NCBI GenBank assembly: GCA_017883025.1 | Contig: JADGOH010000004.1 | Coordinates: 1-37,683, forward strand | Reading direction: 5' to 3' | Length of the DNA: 37,683 nucleotides | Source of the DNA: Acidimicrobiales bacterium | Lineage (GTDB): Bacteria > Actinomycetota > Acidimicrobiia > Acidimicrobiales > RAAP-2 | Shown here: in pieces, positions 1 to 8,504 of the stretch | Layout: each line of letters opens with the position of its first letter | Position numbering within the stretch: the first letter of the stretch is position 1 | Notes under the pieces: model-generated | Databases searched by the model: none | Seen by the model: the letters and a program-made list of their open reading frames with translations, nothing else | Told to the model about the DNA's origin: nothing | Program-made: the position numbers and the translations under genes

Positions 1-11
1 CCTGCCCTGGC

Positions 12-2489
12 TCAGGTCACCTTGGCCGGCGACGAAGACGTCACCTCTCCCGACTCCCCGATGAGGGTGACCGGGCCGGTGCTGGCGCCGGCCGGGACGG
101 TCACCACCAGCTTCTTGGCGGTCTCCGAGACGATGGTCGCCGGGAGGCCGCCGATGAGCGCTCCGCCGACGGGGTTTCCGTCGATGACTACCGCGCTCAC
201 CTGGAAGAGGTTGGTACCCGTGATGGTCAGGTTGGACCCCGGCGCAGCACCCTTCTTCGGCAGGAGCTTCTTGATCGTCGTCAGCGGGGGCCCGACCGTC
301 AGGGTGATCGATTCGTTCACCGGAAGCAGCACGCCCGTAGTTACGACGTGCCCGCTGACCCCCATCTGCTGCACGCAGGGGGCCACCGCCTTCTTCGCGC
401 ACTTCTTGAGCAGAATGTTCTGGCCCAGGGCCATAGATGGAGACGCGTTGCCATTGCTAGCCATGGCGCGGGTGGAGGTTCCGCCAGTGAGTGCCTGGGC
501 ATCTGCGCATACCACGATGCCGCCGAGTTCGGACGGGGCTGGCGAGCCATAGTTCAGCCCTCCAGCCCAATAGTGACTGCTGATCACGGAGAGCGGGGAG
601 CTGACCGTAGGACCGCTTTCGCTCACCGTGATCTGTGACTGCTCGTAGCCCATGGCTGACGGACAAAACTGCAGGGAACCCACCTGGATGGGCGGCACAC
701 CCTCGCTCAGAAGCGCGGAGTAGGCGCACTGATTGCAGTCGGAGCCCACCGTCGACGATACGGTCGTCGACCCGTACTGGACGACGGGGAGAGGGCAGCT
801 GGGCGAGTTGCAGAGCGCTCCCACCGGGGGTGCCGATGTCGAGTAGGTGAACTGGTCGGCGGCGGTGGCGGCGCTGGATCCGTACGCCGTTCCGAACACC
901 TTGCTGTTCACGATGACGTCATCGACCCCGGCCGACTGGGCTGGCAGGGTGGCCGTGATCGTGGTGGGAGTCAGGACCGTGACGTTCGTGGCGGCACTGC
1001 CCCCGACCGACACCGTGGTCTGCTGGTTGCCGCCCTGGAAGCCCGACCCGGTGATGGTCACCGTGGAGGGCCCGTAGGTGGATCCGATGTTCGGACTCAC
1101 GGCGGACACGGTCGGGTAGAACTGCGAATCAGACGGTGTGGTGTACACCGTGACCGAGGCCGATGCCTGGGCTCCCCCGCCCCTACTCGCCGTCTGACCG
1201 GTGAACACCTGGCCCGTCGACGTCCCTGTCGAGTTGGTCTCGGTGACCGACGCGAGTGCGTTGGCGGTGGGCTGCGCGTAGGTGTGGGTGACGGTGGGGG
1301 TCGTCGTGGTCCCGGTGGTGCCGTCCCCGAAGTTCCAGGCGTAGGAGACGATGGACCCGCGGGCCACAGTCGACGCCGATGCATCGAAGGTGTCGGTCAG
1401 GTTGCCGAGGATGGTGACGTGGACATGGGCGATCGGTGCCTGGTCGGGCGTGATGGCGATGGCCACCGGATTGGTCCCACCGCTCCCGAGGGGAATCGGG
1501 GGGCTCGCCGTGCCCGAGCCCAGGTCGACCGGGACGAGGGTGCCGCCCGTCGGATTGGTCACGAAGGCGGTGGAGCTGTCCGGGGTGATGGCCACGGCCT
1601 CGGCCGAAGCGGTGCCCAGTGGGATCGGCGTGCCGGGCGATCCGGAGGCGGTGGCGATCGGGAGCAGGGCACCCTTGTTCGTGGTGAACGGGACGTAGGC
1701 GACGTAGGCGGTGGATCCGTCGGGGGCGATGGCAACGCCTTCGGGGTTGTCGAGGGCGGCGATACTGCCTCTGGCATGGGATGCCGTGTCGAGCGTGGCC
1801 ACTCCGTTGTAGGAGCCGTCGGGGGTGAAGAGGGTGTGACCATCAGGGGTGATGGCGGACGAGAACCCGTTGTTGGTGTTGAGGATGCCGGGACCGGCCG
1901 TGTTGGTGGCGGTGGCGATCGGGACGTCCTGACTGTCGTTGCCCAGCGTGACGTAGGCGGTGGAGCCGTCGGGGGTGATGGTGATGGCCGTGGGCGACGC
2001 GCCGACAGGGATCGGTGTGCCCGCCGTGTTGGTCATCAGATTGACGGGGGTGACGGTCTGGTCGTTGTAGTTGCCCACATATGCGGTGGAGCCGTTGGGG
2101 GTGATGGCGATGGCGTCGGGCCCGGACCCGACGGAGATCGGCGCACCCGCCGTGTTGGTCGCGAGGTCGATGGGGGTGACGAGGCCGGGAGAGGTGTTCG
2201 TCGTCCCCTCGTCGGTGACGTACGCCGTGGCGCCGTTCGGGGTGATGGCGATGGCGGAGGGACTGCTTCCGACGATGATCGGGTTGCCCACCGCATCGGT
2301 CGCCGTGTTGACCGGGATGACCGCGTCAGTGGTGCCGCTCACGACGTAGGCGGTCCAGGCCAACGGGCTGGCGGCGGCGGCCGGAGTGGCGGCCATCGAT
2401 CCGGCTACGACGGAGACGGCCGCCAACCCTCCGAGGACCAGGGATCCGGCCAGGAGCGTCCGGCAGTACTTCCCGAGTTCAGTCACCAT
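12..2489 (-). CDS. Secreted YVTN beta-propeller / PKD / IPT-TIG repeat protein
   Basis: An exported, probably surface or extracellular, repeat protein of 825 residues. The ATG at 2489 was chosen because AAGG lies about 8 nt upstream and it begins directly with a signal peptide (basic start, then a hydrophobic LLAGSLVLGGLAAVSVVAG stretch ending in AAAAS). Residues ~45-365 hold about seven degenerate propeller repeats of the type 'GSSPxAIAITPNGxTAYV'. A PKD-like domain follows (motif YAWNFGDG), then an IPT/TIG domain (TVTITGSGF), a Cys-containing region of ~200 residues, and a second TIG domain at the C-terminus. No LPXTG motif or anchoring helix is seen, so it may be released or held non-covalently. 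It lies 84 bp downstream of the SARP-like regulator on the same strand and could be its target. Domain calls are fairly sure; function is unknown. Confidence 0.85.
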   Translation of the reverse strand: MVTELGKYCRTLLAGSLVLGGLAAVSVVAGSMAATPAAAASPLAWTAYVVSGTTDAVIPVNTATDAVGNPIIVGSSPSAIAITPNGATAYVTDEGTTNTSPGLVTPIDLATNTAGAPISVGSGPDAIAITPNGSTAYVGNYNDQTVTPVNLMTNTAGTPIPVGASPTAITITPDGSTAYVTLGNDSQDVPIATATNTAGPGILNTNNGFSSAITPDGHTLFTPDGSYNGVATLDTASHARGSIAALDNPEGVAIAPDGSTAYVAYVPFTTNKGALLPIATASGSPGTPIPLGTASAEAVAITPDSSTAFVTNPTGGTLVPVDLGSGTASPPIPLGSGGTNPVAIAITPDQAPIAHVHVTILGNLTDTFDASASTVARGSIVSYAWNFGDGTTGTTTTPTVTHTYAQPTANALASVTETNSTGTSTGQVFTGQTASRGGGAQASASVTVYTTPSDSQFYPTVSAVSPNIGSTYGPSTVTITGSGFQGGNQQTTVSVGGSAATNVTVLTPTTITATLPAQSAGVDDVIVNSKVFGTAYGSSAATAADQFTYSTSAPPVGALCNSPSCPLPVVQYGSTTVSSTVGSDCNQCAYSALLSEGVPPIQVGSLQFCPSAMGYEQSQITVSESGPTVSSPLSVISSHYWAGGLNYGSPAPSELGGIVVCADAQALTGGTSTRAMASNGNASPSMALGQNILLKKCAKKAVAPCVQQMGVSGHVVTTGVLLPVNESITLTVGPPLTTIKKLLPKKGAAPGSNLTITGTNLFQVSAVVIDGNPVGGALIGGLPATIVSETAKKLVVTVPAGASTGPVTLIGESGEVTSSSPAKVT
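1430..2360 (-). repeat. Degenerate tandem repeats coding the YVTN propeller blades
   Basis: Within the secreted-protein gene, a block around the motif GTCGGGGGTGATGG, preceded by GACGTAGGCGGTGGA, recurs with imperfect spacing of about 125-140 bp (for example near 1700, 1955, 2080 and 2225). Each block encodes one propeller repeat. The DNA-level similarity suggests recent duplication or gene conversion between blades. Confidence 0.6.
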
Positions 2490-2573
2490 GACAGCACCTT
2501 CCGGTCGTGGGGCGCCATAGGCAGGCCCGGGGGTATCGTCCGCCTCCGGGCGCGGCATCTGCGCGGCAGGGCG

Positions 2574-5500
2574 TCAGGAGGGGGCGATGGCCGCTTCGAG
2601 CTCGTCGATCTGGGGTATCCAGCGCCGGTAGCCGAAGCGCCGGCAGAGCTCCGAGGCCTCCGCCAGCCACGATCGGGCCTCGGGGTCGAGTTCACCCCGT
2701 CCCCGGTATCGGACCTGACTCAGGGCCAGGAGCGTGGTCGCCCGGTGATAGGTCCAGCCGAAGGCGGTCGCCGTGCCCAGGGCACGCTGCAGGTGCCCTT
2801 CGGCCTCCTCGTGGCGGCCGAGCAGCGAGCTCAGCTTGCCCACGTAGGCGCCCACCGGACCCTGACTGGTGAGGCCACTGAAGGCCACCTCGGCGGCGAA
2901 GGGCTCGATCACCGGGAGCAGAAGGGCGGCGGCGTCGGTGTCGTGCAGCTCGATCGCCAGGACCGCATACCCGATCACCCGCGTCATCCAGATGTTGTCC
3001 ACCGGAAGGTCGGCGAATCGGTTGGCGACGGCGCCTTGCAGGACCTTCCGCGCCGCGTCCTGAGGACCGACGACGGAGCAGATGATCGCATGGGCGAGCT
3101 CGAACGGGGCGACACCGGGGTTCTCTCTGGCGGCCTGCTCCACGAGCGGAAGGAGTTCCCCATGCCGTCCGGCGAAGGTACCGATGACGAAGTACTGGCC
3201 AGCGAACAGCGTGAAGGCGTCGGGGGCCCCGATGTCGGTCCCGAGCTCCAGGGTGGCCGACGCCAGGGCCTCGGCCTCGTCGAGGTGTCCGGCCATCGTC
3301 GCGTCGAAGGTGTCGTAGAGCCCGGCGATCCACCGGAGTCGCGGCTCGCCCACCGACCGGGCGGTGGCGCGGATCCGGGCCAGGCTGTGGGCGGCCACGG
3401 CCGCGTCCCCCGACTCGACGGCCACGTTGTAGGCGACCATACGCACGGCGAACTCGAGTCGCGGGTCTCCCGATGCTGCCGCCGAGGTGAGTGCCCGGAC
3501 GGCGACCGCGTAGCGCATCGGGGCGCTCCCCGGGGTCCAGACCGCCGAGACGGCCGCCGGTGCCACGTGGGCGAGCAGCGCGGGGTCCGACGCGGAGTCG
3601 GCCAACGCCAGTGCCTGATGCGCGGTGGCGATTCGGCGCTCCGCCTGTGGCGTGTAGACGAGGCACTGGGAGAGCAGGGCGAGCAGGCGTGCATAGGTCG
3701 ACGTGTCGGACGGATCGGCGGCCTCGACGGCAGCCTCCACGATCGCCAGGTACTCGGGTGCCCCGGCGTCCGTCCGCATGAAGCCCCGGTCCGCCGCCAG
3801 GGCGGCCCGGGAGAGCGCGTGGGCGTTACCGGTGCTGAGCGCCAGGTTGGCGGCCTGCGCGAGCGTGCTCAGGGCCGCAGCGTCGCCGGCGACATGCTGC
3901 GCTTCGCCCAGTCGCACGAGGAGATCGGCCCGTTCGGCAGGCGGCCGTCCGAGCTCGAGAGCCACCTCGAGGGCGCTCCGGTAGTGCCGGGCCGCCTCGG
4001 TGGGCGAGAGGTGCCGGAGGGCGTCGTCGCCGGCCACCGTCGACCAGTGGATCGCCTCGGGCCCCATACCCGCCAGCGCGCTGTGCCGGGCGAGCTGCAC
4101 CGCCAGGTCGGGGCTCGACTCGCCAGCACGCGTCGAGAGCACGCGCACCGCCTGCGCATGGAGCTGGGCCCGGGTCGACACTCCGAGTTCGGCGTACAGC
4201 GCATTGGCGACCAGCACGTGGGCGAACCGGAGGATCCGGCGGACGGAGGGGAGGCTGACCAGCACGCCGGCCGTCACCGCCGAGTCGATTGCTCCGCGGG
4301 CTCGGGCGTCCGGGATGTCGACCATCTCCGTGAGCAGGTCCTCCTGGAATTCGGGTCCGAGCACGGAAGCGGTGGCCAACACGACGGCGGCCTCCTCACC
4401 GAGCGCCTGGATGCGGCTCCACAACACCTCACGGAGGCTCGGCGGGATCGTCCGGATGTCCTCTGGACCTTCACTCTCACGCCAGTGCCGGATGACCGCG
4501 GTCGCGTAGAGCGGGTTGCCGCCCGTCTCCTCGCGCACCTTTGCCGCGATCTGTGCCCGAGCCGCATCGGGAGTCGATGGGAGCAGGTCCGCCACCAGCA
4601 CCGCGATCTCGTCGTCGCCGAAGGCGGGGAGCGCCAGGCGGCGCGCTCGGCCCCGCTCCAGCTCGGCGAGCGCGCCTCGAAGCTGATCGGAGGCCGGGGT
4701 ACCCGGCTCACGCCTGCCGAGGACCAGAAGCACCGGAGCCGAGGCCAGGGAGCGCGCCAGGTGGCGCAGGAGTAGGAGCGCGGTGGGCTCGGTCCATTGG
4801 ACATCGTCGAGCATGAGTACGAGCCGTCCTCGTGTCGCGATCCGGGTGAAGAGGTCCGCCACCGCCTCGAAGGTGAGGAATCGCTCGGTCGTGTCGTCCG
4901 ACTCGGTCGGCGGGGGGGCGGTCGGGACCCGAGCGGCGAGCCGCGGGCACAGCCTCGCGAGCTCGCCCCCGCACCGGGCGACGTGCTCGCTCAACAGGTC
5001 GATGTCGGCGTGCTCGACGCAAGCGCTGAGGATCGTCCGGAAGGGCTCGAGGGGCACCCCCGTCTCGTCGGAGGCGCCATAGAGGACGCTGACGTCCATT
5101 CGCTCGGCAGACCGGGCCAGTTCGGCGAGCAGCATCGTCTTCCCCATGCCCGACTCGCCCGTGACGACCACGCAACGGAGGCCTGTCGTGGCGATCGACG
5201 CCAACTCGGCGAGCAGCGTTTCGCGCTCGGCCGATCGACCCACGAAGCGGTTGATCCTGGTGAGCGACCCTGGCAGCGGAAACCGGCCCGCACCGCGGGT
5301 CTCGTCCGTGGCCGTTGCCGAGCTGACGCCGTCCCACCCGGTGGCCACCCTCCGCTCGATCCGCACGACCTCGGGGGAGGGTTCGGTGCCGAGCTCGTCG
5401 GCGAGGGCCGAGTGGTAGGTCTGGAACACCCGGAGCGCGTCACCCTGTCGGCCGGCGAGGGCAAGTGCACGGACCAGGAGACCCTGGGACCGGTCCCGGT

Positions 5501-6020
5501 AGGGATAGCGGGCGATCTGGCGCTCCAGCAGGGCGATCGCATCTGCCGGGCGCTGGGCCGAGATGAGCTCCTCCGCCAGGTCGTCGACGGCCGCGCCGTG
5601 GATCTCCGTCAACCGGGCGATCTCACCGCGGGCCCAGTCTTCGCCTGCGAACTCTTCGAGGGCGGCCCCACTCCAGCTACCGACGGCCCGTTCGAGGGCC
5701 GCGATGCGGTCGGTCGCACCAGCCGCTCTCGCGACCTCGTCGCAGAAGAGCACGGCGTCGACGGGACAGGTGAGCGCGTAGCCCGTGGTCGCCGTCATCA
5801 GGGTGTCCGGGCCGAGCACCGTACGCAGCCGCGACACCGATCTGCGGAGTGACCCCGGTGAGATCTCGAGCACGTCGGCGAGCCACTCGGTGCGCAGCCG
5901 TTGGGTCGTGTGCAACGCCAGCAACCCGAGGAGTCTCCGCTGGCTGGCCCCGGGGATCTCGACGACGCCTCCGTCGGGACCGACCGCTCGTACGTCGCCG
6001 AGCACGCACACGAGCTCCAT
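2574..6020 (-). CDS. SARP/BTAD-family transcriptional regulator with AAA+ ATPase and TPR-like C-terminus
   Basis: A large cytoplasmic regulator of 1148 residues. It has an OmpR-type winged helix (~1-90, 'LRRSVSRLRTVLG'), a bacterial transcriptional activation domain (~95-235) with the family signature ADELGTEPSPEV, and a nucleotide-binding module. That module has Walker A GESGMGKT (~288-295) and Walker B LVLMLDDVQW (~400-406). A long helical, TPR-like region continues to the end. No C-terminal LuxR helix-turn-helix was found, so DNA binding should be N-terminal. The ATG at 6020 matches the usual family start (MELVCVLG). A GTG at 6041 is in frame and possible, and GGGAGG lies between the two. 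The family activates secondary metabolism or surface-protein genes; the secreted repeat protein next to it is the obvious candidate target, by inference. Confidence 0.88.
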   Translation of the reverse strand: MELVCVLGDVRAVGPDGGVVEIPGASQRRLLGLLALHTTQRLRTEWLADVLEISPGSLRRSVSRLRTVLGPDTLMTATTGYALTCPVDAVLFCDEVARAAGATDRIAALERAVGSWSGAALEEFAGEDWARGEIARLTEIHGAAVDDLAEELISAQRPADAIALLERQIARYPYRDRSQGLLVRALALAGRQGDALRVFQTYHSALADELGTEPSPEVVRIERRVATGWDGVSSATATDETRGAGRFPLPGSLTRINRFVGRSAERETLLAELASIATTGLRCVVVTGESGMGKTMLLAELARSAERMDVSVLYGASDETGVPLEPFRTILSACVEHADIDLLSEHVARCGGELARLCPRLAARVPTAPPPTESDDTTERFLTFEAVADLFTRIATRGRLVLMLDDVQWTEPTALLLLRHLARSLASAPVLLVLGRREPGTPASDQLRGALAELERGRARRLALPAFGDDEIAVLVADLLPSTPDAARAQIAAKVREETGGNPLYATAVIRHWRESEGPEDIRTIPPSLREVLWSRIQALGEEAAVVLATASVLGPEFQEDLLTEMVDIPDARARGAIDSAVTAGVLVSLPSVRRILRFAHVLVANALYAELGVSTRAQLHAQAVRVLSTRAGESSPDLAVQLARHSALAGMGPEAIHWSTVAGDDALRHLSPTEAARHYRSALEVALELGRPPAERADLLVRLGEAQHVAGDAAALSTLAQAANLALSTGNAHALSRAALAADRGFMRTDAGAPEYLAIVEAAVEAADPSDTSTYARLLALLSQCLVYTPQAERRIATAHQALALADSASDPALLAHVAPAAVSAVWTPGSAPMRYAVAVRALTSAAASGDPRLEFAVRMVAYNVAVESGDAAVAAHSLARIRATARSVGEPRLRWIAGLYDTFDATMAGHLDEAEALASATLELGTDIGAPDAFTLFAGQYFVIGTFAGRHGELLPLVEQAARENPGVAPFELAHAIICSVVGPQDAARKVLQGAVANRFADLPVDNIWMTRVIGYAVLAIELHDTDAAALLLPVIEPFAAEVAFSGLTSQGPVGAYVGKLSSLLGRHEEAEGHLQRALGTATAFGWTYHRATTLLALSQVRYRGRGELDPEARSWLAEASELCRRFGYRRWIPQIDELEAAIAPS

Positions 6021-6254
6021 CACCGACGGCCTGCCTCCCACGATCCCGTGTTCACTTGTCGGTCCTGCAGTGTGAGCACGCTATCAGCCGTGATCGGGCG
6101 GGATCCTGGCGATTCCGTCAGCCGGCTGCTGTCGGAACCGACCTGCGATCCAGAGGGCGACGCGGTGACGAGCCGCCGGGCGGTCGTGGCATCGGCCGGG
6201 GCCAGCAGGGAGCGGAGGGAACGACGTAGGCGTGTGGCGCGCTCGGCAGCTCGC

Positions 6255-6285
6255 GAGACATCGGAGACAGATGTCTCAAGACATC
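6255..6285. repeat. Compound inverted repeat next to tRNA-Arg
   Basis: Three alternating copies of one half-site occur in 31 bp: GAGACATC (6255-6262), GATGTCTC (6270-6277) and AGACATC (6279-6285). The first pair forms a perfect 8-bp stem with a 7-nt loop; the second and third form a 7-bp palindrome with a 2-nt centre. It begins 3 bp past the encoded CCA of tRNA-Arg. It could be a terminator or processing hairpin, or an operator upstream of the SARP-like gene. There is no T-run. Confidence 0.6.
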
Positions 6286-6288
6286 ACA

Positions 6289-6365
6289 TGGTGCGCTCGG
6301 CAGGATTCGAACCTGCAACCTTCTGATCCGTAGTCAGATGCTCTAATCCGTTGAGCTACGAGCGC
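6289..6365 (-). tRNA. tRNA-Arg (anticodon ACG), CCA encoded
   Basis: On the minus strand the acceptor halves GCGCTCG and CGAGCGC pair over 7 bp. The anticodon stem TCTGA/TCAGA encloses the loop CTACGGA, giving anticodon ACG (read as ICG, Arg CGN). The T-arm reads GCAGG TTCGAAT CCTGC. Discriminator A at 6292 is followed by a genomic CCA at 6289-6291. It is a single gene with its promoter side toward the CoA-transferase gene. Confidence 0.95.
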
Positions 6366-6485
6366 TGGTCACAGCAACGCGTACCGGCACCGAACCCCTG
6401 TCGGGACCGCTGCACCTCTCCGCGAAGCAGTCGCCCACTCTATCCGACCCCGGACGCTGACGGCCACGGCTGGATGGGCAGCACG

Positions 6486-6510
6486 TTTCTGACGACCCGT
6501 CAGTTATCAT
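6486..6510 (+). promoter_or_regulatory. Predicted operator and -10 before the CoA-transferase gene
   Basis: A perfect inverted repeat CTGACG-ACC-CGTCAG (6489-6503) is preceded by TTT and followed by TTATCAT, a plausible -10 (TATCAT, 6505-6510). A near-identical element stands at 9238-9258 before the DUF35 gene. The size and symmetry suit a TetR-type repressor dimer. The regulator itself is not in the window. Confidence 0.6.
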
Positions 6511-6593
6511 CCCCTGCACGGGCGACGGCGAGTCCCCCGGTCACCAACGCCCTGCGGCCCCACTGCCCCACGAGCCCCCTCCCAGGAGACCCC

Positions 6594-7871
6594 ATGCCCA
6601 CCCACGCCCCCCTCCACGGCATCCGCATCCTCGAAGTCTCGGCCCTCGGGCCGGCAGCCATCACCCTCCCCCTGATCGACCTGGGCGCCGAGGTGATCAA
6701 GGTCGAGCCCCCAGCGGGTGACTACATCCGCGAGATGACCTGGCCCATCGTCGAGGGCGTCTCCCTCATGCACCTCCACGTGAACCGCGGCAAGCGGTCC
6801 ATCGTCATGGACCTTCGCTCCGAGGAGGACGTCGCCACGTTCAAGGAGCTCGTGCAAACCTGTGACGTCGTCGTCGAGGCCATGCGACCCGGAGGCCTCG
6901 CCCGGCGTGGTGTCGGCTACGCCGACCTCGTCGCCGTCAAGCCCGACATCGTCTTCTGCACCATCAGCGGCTACGGCATGACGGGGCCGTACCAGAACCT
7001 GCCGGCCCACGGCGTGGCCTTCGACACGTGGGCCGGCATCGTCTCGCCCCAGGTCAACGAGGACGGGTTCGCCTATCTGCCCGAGCACGCGTCCATGGGC
7101 ATCCACGCCGGCCCGCTCTTCGGGGCGCTCGGCATCATGGCCGCCGTCCTGCGGGCGAAGACCACCGGCGAGGGCTCGTTCCTCGAGATCGCCCAGTCAG
7201 ATGCCGCCGCGGCCATGGACTGGTACCGGAGCGAGACGTGGAAGGCCTACGAGCGACCCGAGTCAGAGGTCACCGGCAACAAGTCCGACGACTACGAGCG
7301 ACGCGAGCCGGGCACGGCCGGCATGATCGAGGGCGTCCGCTATCAGGTCTACGAGGCGAAGGACGGCCGCTACGTCCTGTTCATGGCATCGGAGCAGGCG
7401 TTCTGGAAGAACTTCTGCGAAGCCGTCGGCCGGCCCGAGCTGTTCGAGCGGTGGCCCGGGTCGAAGTACGCCGACCACGCCCGGGGCAACCTGGAGCTAC
7501 GGGCCGAGTTGCGCGACATCTTCAGGACCCGGACCGCGGTCGAGTGGATCGACTGCGGCGTCGACCAGAACTTCCCGGTGGCGCCGGTCAATTCGCCGAA
7601 GACCATCGCCGAGGACCCGCAGTTCCAAGACCGGTTCCACTGGTACCCGGTCGAACAGCTCGGCGCCGAGCAGCTGGGCTCGCCCATCAAGTTCGCCGGC
7701 GAGGCGCTCCCGGTGCCCTCGCACGCCCCGACGGTCGGCCAGCACACCGACGAGGTCCTTGCCGACCTGCTCGGGTGGGACGCGGCTCGGATCGCAACGT
7801 CACGGGCGAAGGGCGGACTGGGCGGTCCGACGCCGGGCGGTCCGACGCCGGGCGGTCTGACGCCGGGCTGA
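6594..7871 (+). CDS. CaiB/BaiF family (class III) CoA-transferase
   Basis: Predicted to move CoA between acyl or aromatic carboxylates in the cytoplasm. 425 residues, normal for the family. The start at 6594 has AGGAG 6 nt upstream and begins at the family's N-terminal strand (GIRILEVSALGPAAITLPLIDLGAEVIKVEPP). The Rossmann-like entry, 'GYGMTGPY', and the region QSDAAAAMDW that should carry the catalytic Asp are all present. A CTGACG palindrome in its promoter ties it to the DUF35/thiolase pair, so a role in a shared acyl-CoA catabolic route is likely. The substrate cannot be told. The C-terminus ends in a (GGPTP)-type tail encoded by a tandem repeat, which lies outside the conserved fold. 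Confidence 0.88.
   Translation: MPTHAPLHGIRILEVSALGPAAITLPLIDLGAEVIKVEPPAGDYIREMTWPIVEGVSLMHLHVNRGKRSIVMDLRSEEDVATFKELVQTCDVVVEAMRPGGLARRGVGYADLVAVKPDIVFCTISGYGMTGPYQNLPAHGVAFDTWAGIVSPQVNEDGFAYLPEHASMGIHAGPLFGALGIMAAVLRAKTTGEGSFLEIAQSDAAAAMDWYRSETWKAYERPESEVTGNKSDDYERREPGTAGMIEGVRYQVYEAKDGRYVLFMASEQAFWKNFCEAVGRPELFERWPGSKYADHARGNLELRAELRDIFRTRTAVEWIDCGVDQNFPVAPVNSPKTIAEDPQFQDRFHWYPVEQLGAEQLGSPIKFAGEALPVPSHAPTVGQHTDEVLADLLGWDAARIATSRAKGGLGGPTPGGPTPGGLTPG
7821..7865 (+). repeat. Three tandem 15-bp repeats at the 3' end of the CoA-transferase gene
   Basis: The unit GGCGGTCCGACGCCG occurs three times head to tail (7821-7835, 7836-7850, 7851-7865). The third copy has one C-to-T change. The repeat keeps the reading frame and encodes a Gly/Pro/Thr tail just before the stop codon. 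Confidence 0.95.
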
Positions 7872-7953
7872 CCGCGGCGGCGCCGTCGATGCCGGCCACC
7901 CCATGGCCGAAGTGGGACTCCTGCCGGTAGCGGCCTTGCCGTGGGGGTCGGCG

Positions 7954-8265
7954 ATGAAGGGTCAGGTCACGATCCCTGTGGCGCTGCGCGACCAGATGGG
8001 GGTCGACGAGGGCACCGACGTCGTGTTGGAGATCGACGGCAACACCCTCGTGCTGCCGAAGGACGCGTTCGTCCTGTCACAGGGGCGGGTGCTGGCCGAA
8101 CGGCTCCGGAGCCAAGGGGACGCGGTCATGCGCACGGACGAGGTCATGGCCGGCACGAGGCCCGGCGGCGCGTGCCGGTCGGACCACCGGTGGACGGCAA
8201 CGTCCTGCTCGACAACTTCGCCGACGGGTCCGACTGGGTCGGCTGGTCGATGGACTCCCTGGTGA
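7954..8265 (+). CDS. AbrB/VapB-type antitoxin, apparently degenerating
   Basis: The core motif KGQVTIPVALRDQMGVDEGTDVVLEIDG is a SpoVT/AbrB swapped-hairpin DNA-binding domain, and TDEVMAGTR matches the tail of VapB antitoxins that neutralise PIN toxins. Oddities: the usual first strand before KGQ is missing. From the ATG at 7954 the protein begins directly at MKGQ, and from the ATG at 7903 the extra 17 residues look unrelated. The frame then runs ~95 bp into the toxin remnant instead of stopping near its start, which suggests a lost stop codon. The domain identity is secure; whether it is still a working antitoxin is doubtful. It may persist as a solitary DNA-binding protein. Confidence 0.6.
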   Translation: MKGQVTIPVALRDQMGVDEGTDVVLEIDGNTLVLPKDAFVLSQGRVLAERLRSQGDAVMRTDEVMAGTRPGGACRSDHRWTATSCSTTSPTGPTGSAGRWTPW

Positions 8266-8467
8266 CGGTAACTGACCGGGGGCCGTTGGTCATCGACCGA
8301 TGATCTTCGCCGGCGGGTCGATGTGCCCTCCCAGGATCGGGGACTTCGCCGACGCCTGGTCCCCACAGGACTTCGTCATAGTGCAACCGCCGCGGAAGGC
8401 CGCCACCCTCGCCGACAGGGCCGTCACCGCGAACGGCGGCGAAGGAGGACGCCGCTCGTCGGGTCGG
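8172..8467 (+). pseudogene. VapC-like PIN-domain toxin remnant, frameshifted
   Basis: Directly after the VapB-like gene, the frame from GTG 8172 reads VDGNVLLDNF, equivalent to the PIN opening VDTNVLLD, and continues to LVIDR-stop at 8301. Reading one frame over from 8297 gives PMIFAGGSMCPPRIGDFADA and then DFV, AATLADRAV and GGRRS, which follow the normal VapC order (INPxIFAEVS, RIEDxDxAL, EAAxLAGxAF). One missing C near 8297 would join the halves as VIDPMIFA. Even if repaired, the conserved Glu of FAEVS is Gly-Gly here, and the C-terminal acidic strand is absent after ~8467. Active RNase is therefore very unlikely. Based on motif order, not an alignment. Confidence 0.6.
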
Positions 8468-8504
8468 TCACACCATTCCCGCGCTCCCGGGGCGATCATG
8501 TGGG

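Noticed and set aside
1284-4775. A very long plus-strand open frame over the regulator and secreted-protein genes
   Set aside because: It is an antisense shadow of high-GC codon use: Arg/Gly/Val-rich, no domains, and it crosses two well-supported genes on the other strand.
6255-6365. tRNA-Arg as an attachment site for an integrated element
   Set aside because: No second copy of the tRNA 3' end was seen in the window, and no integrase gene is present.
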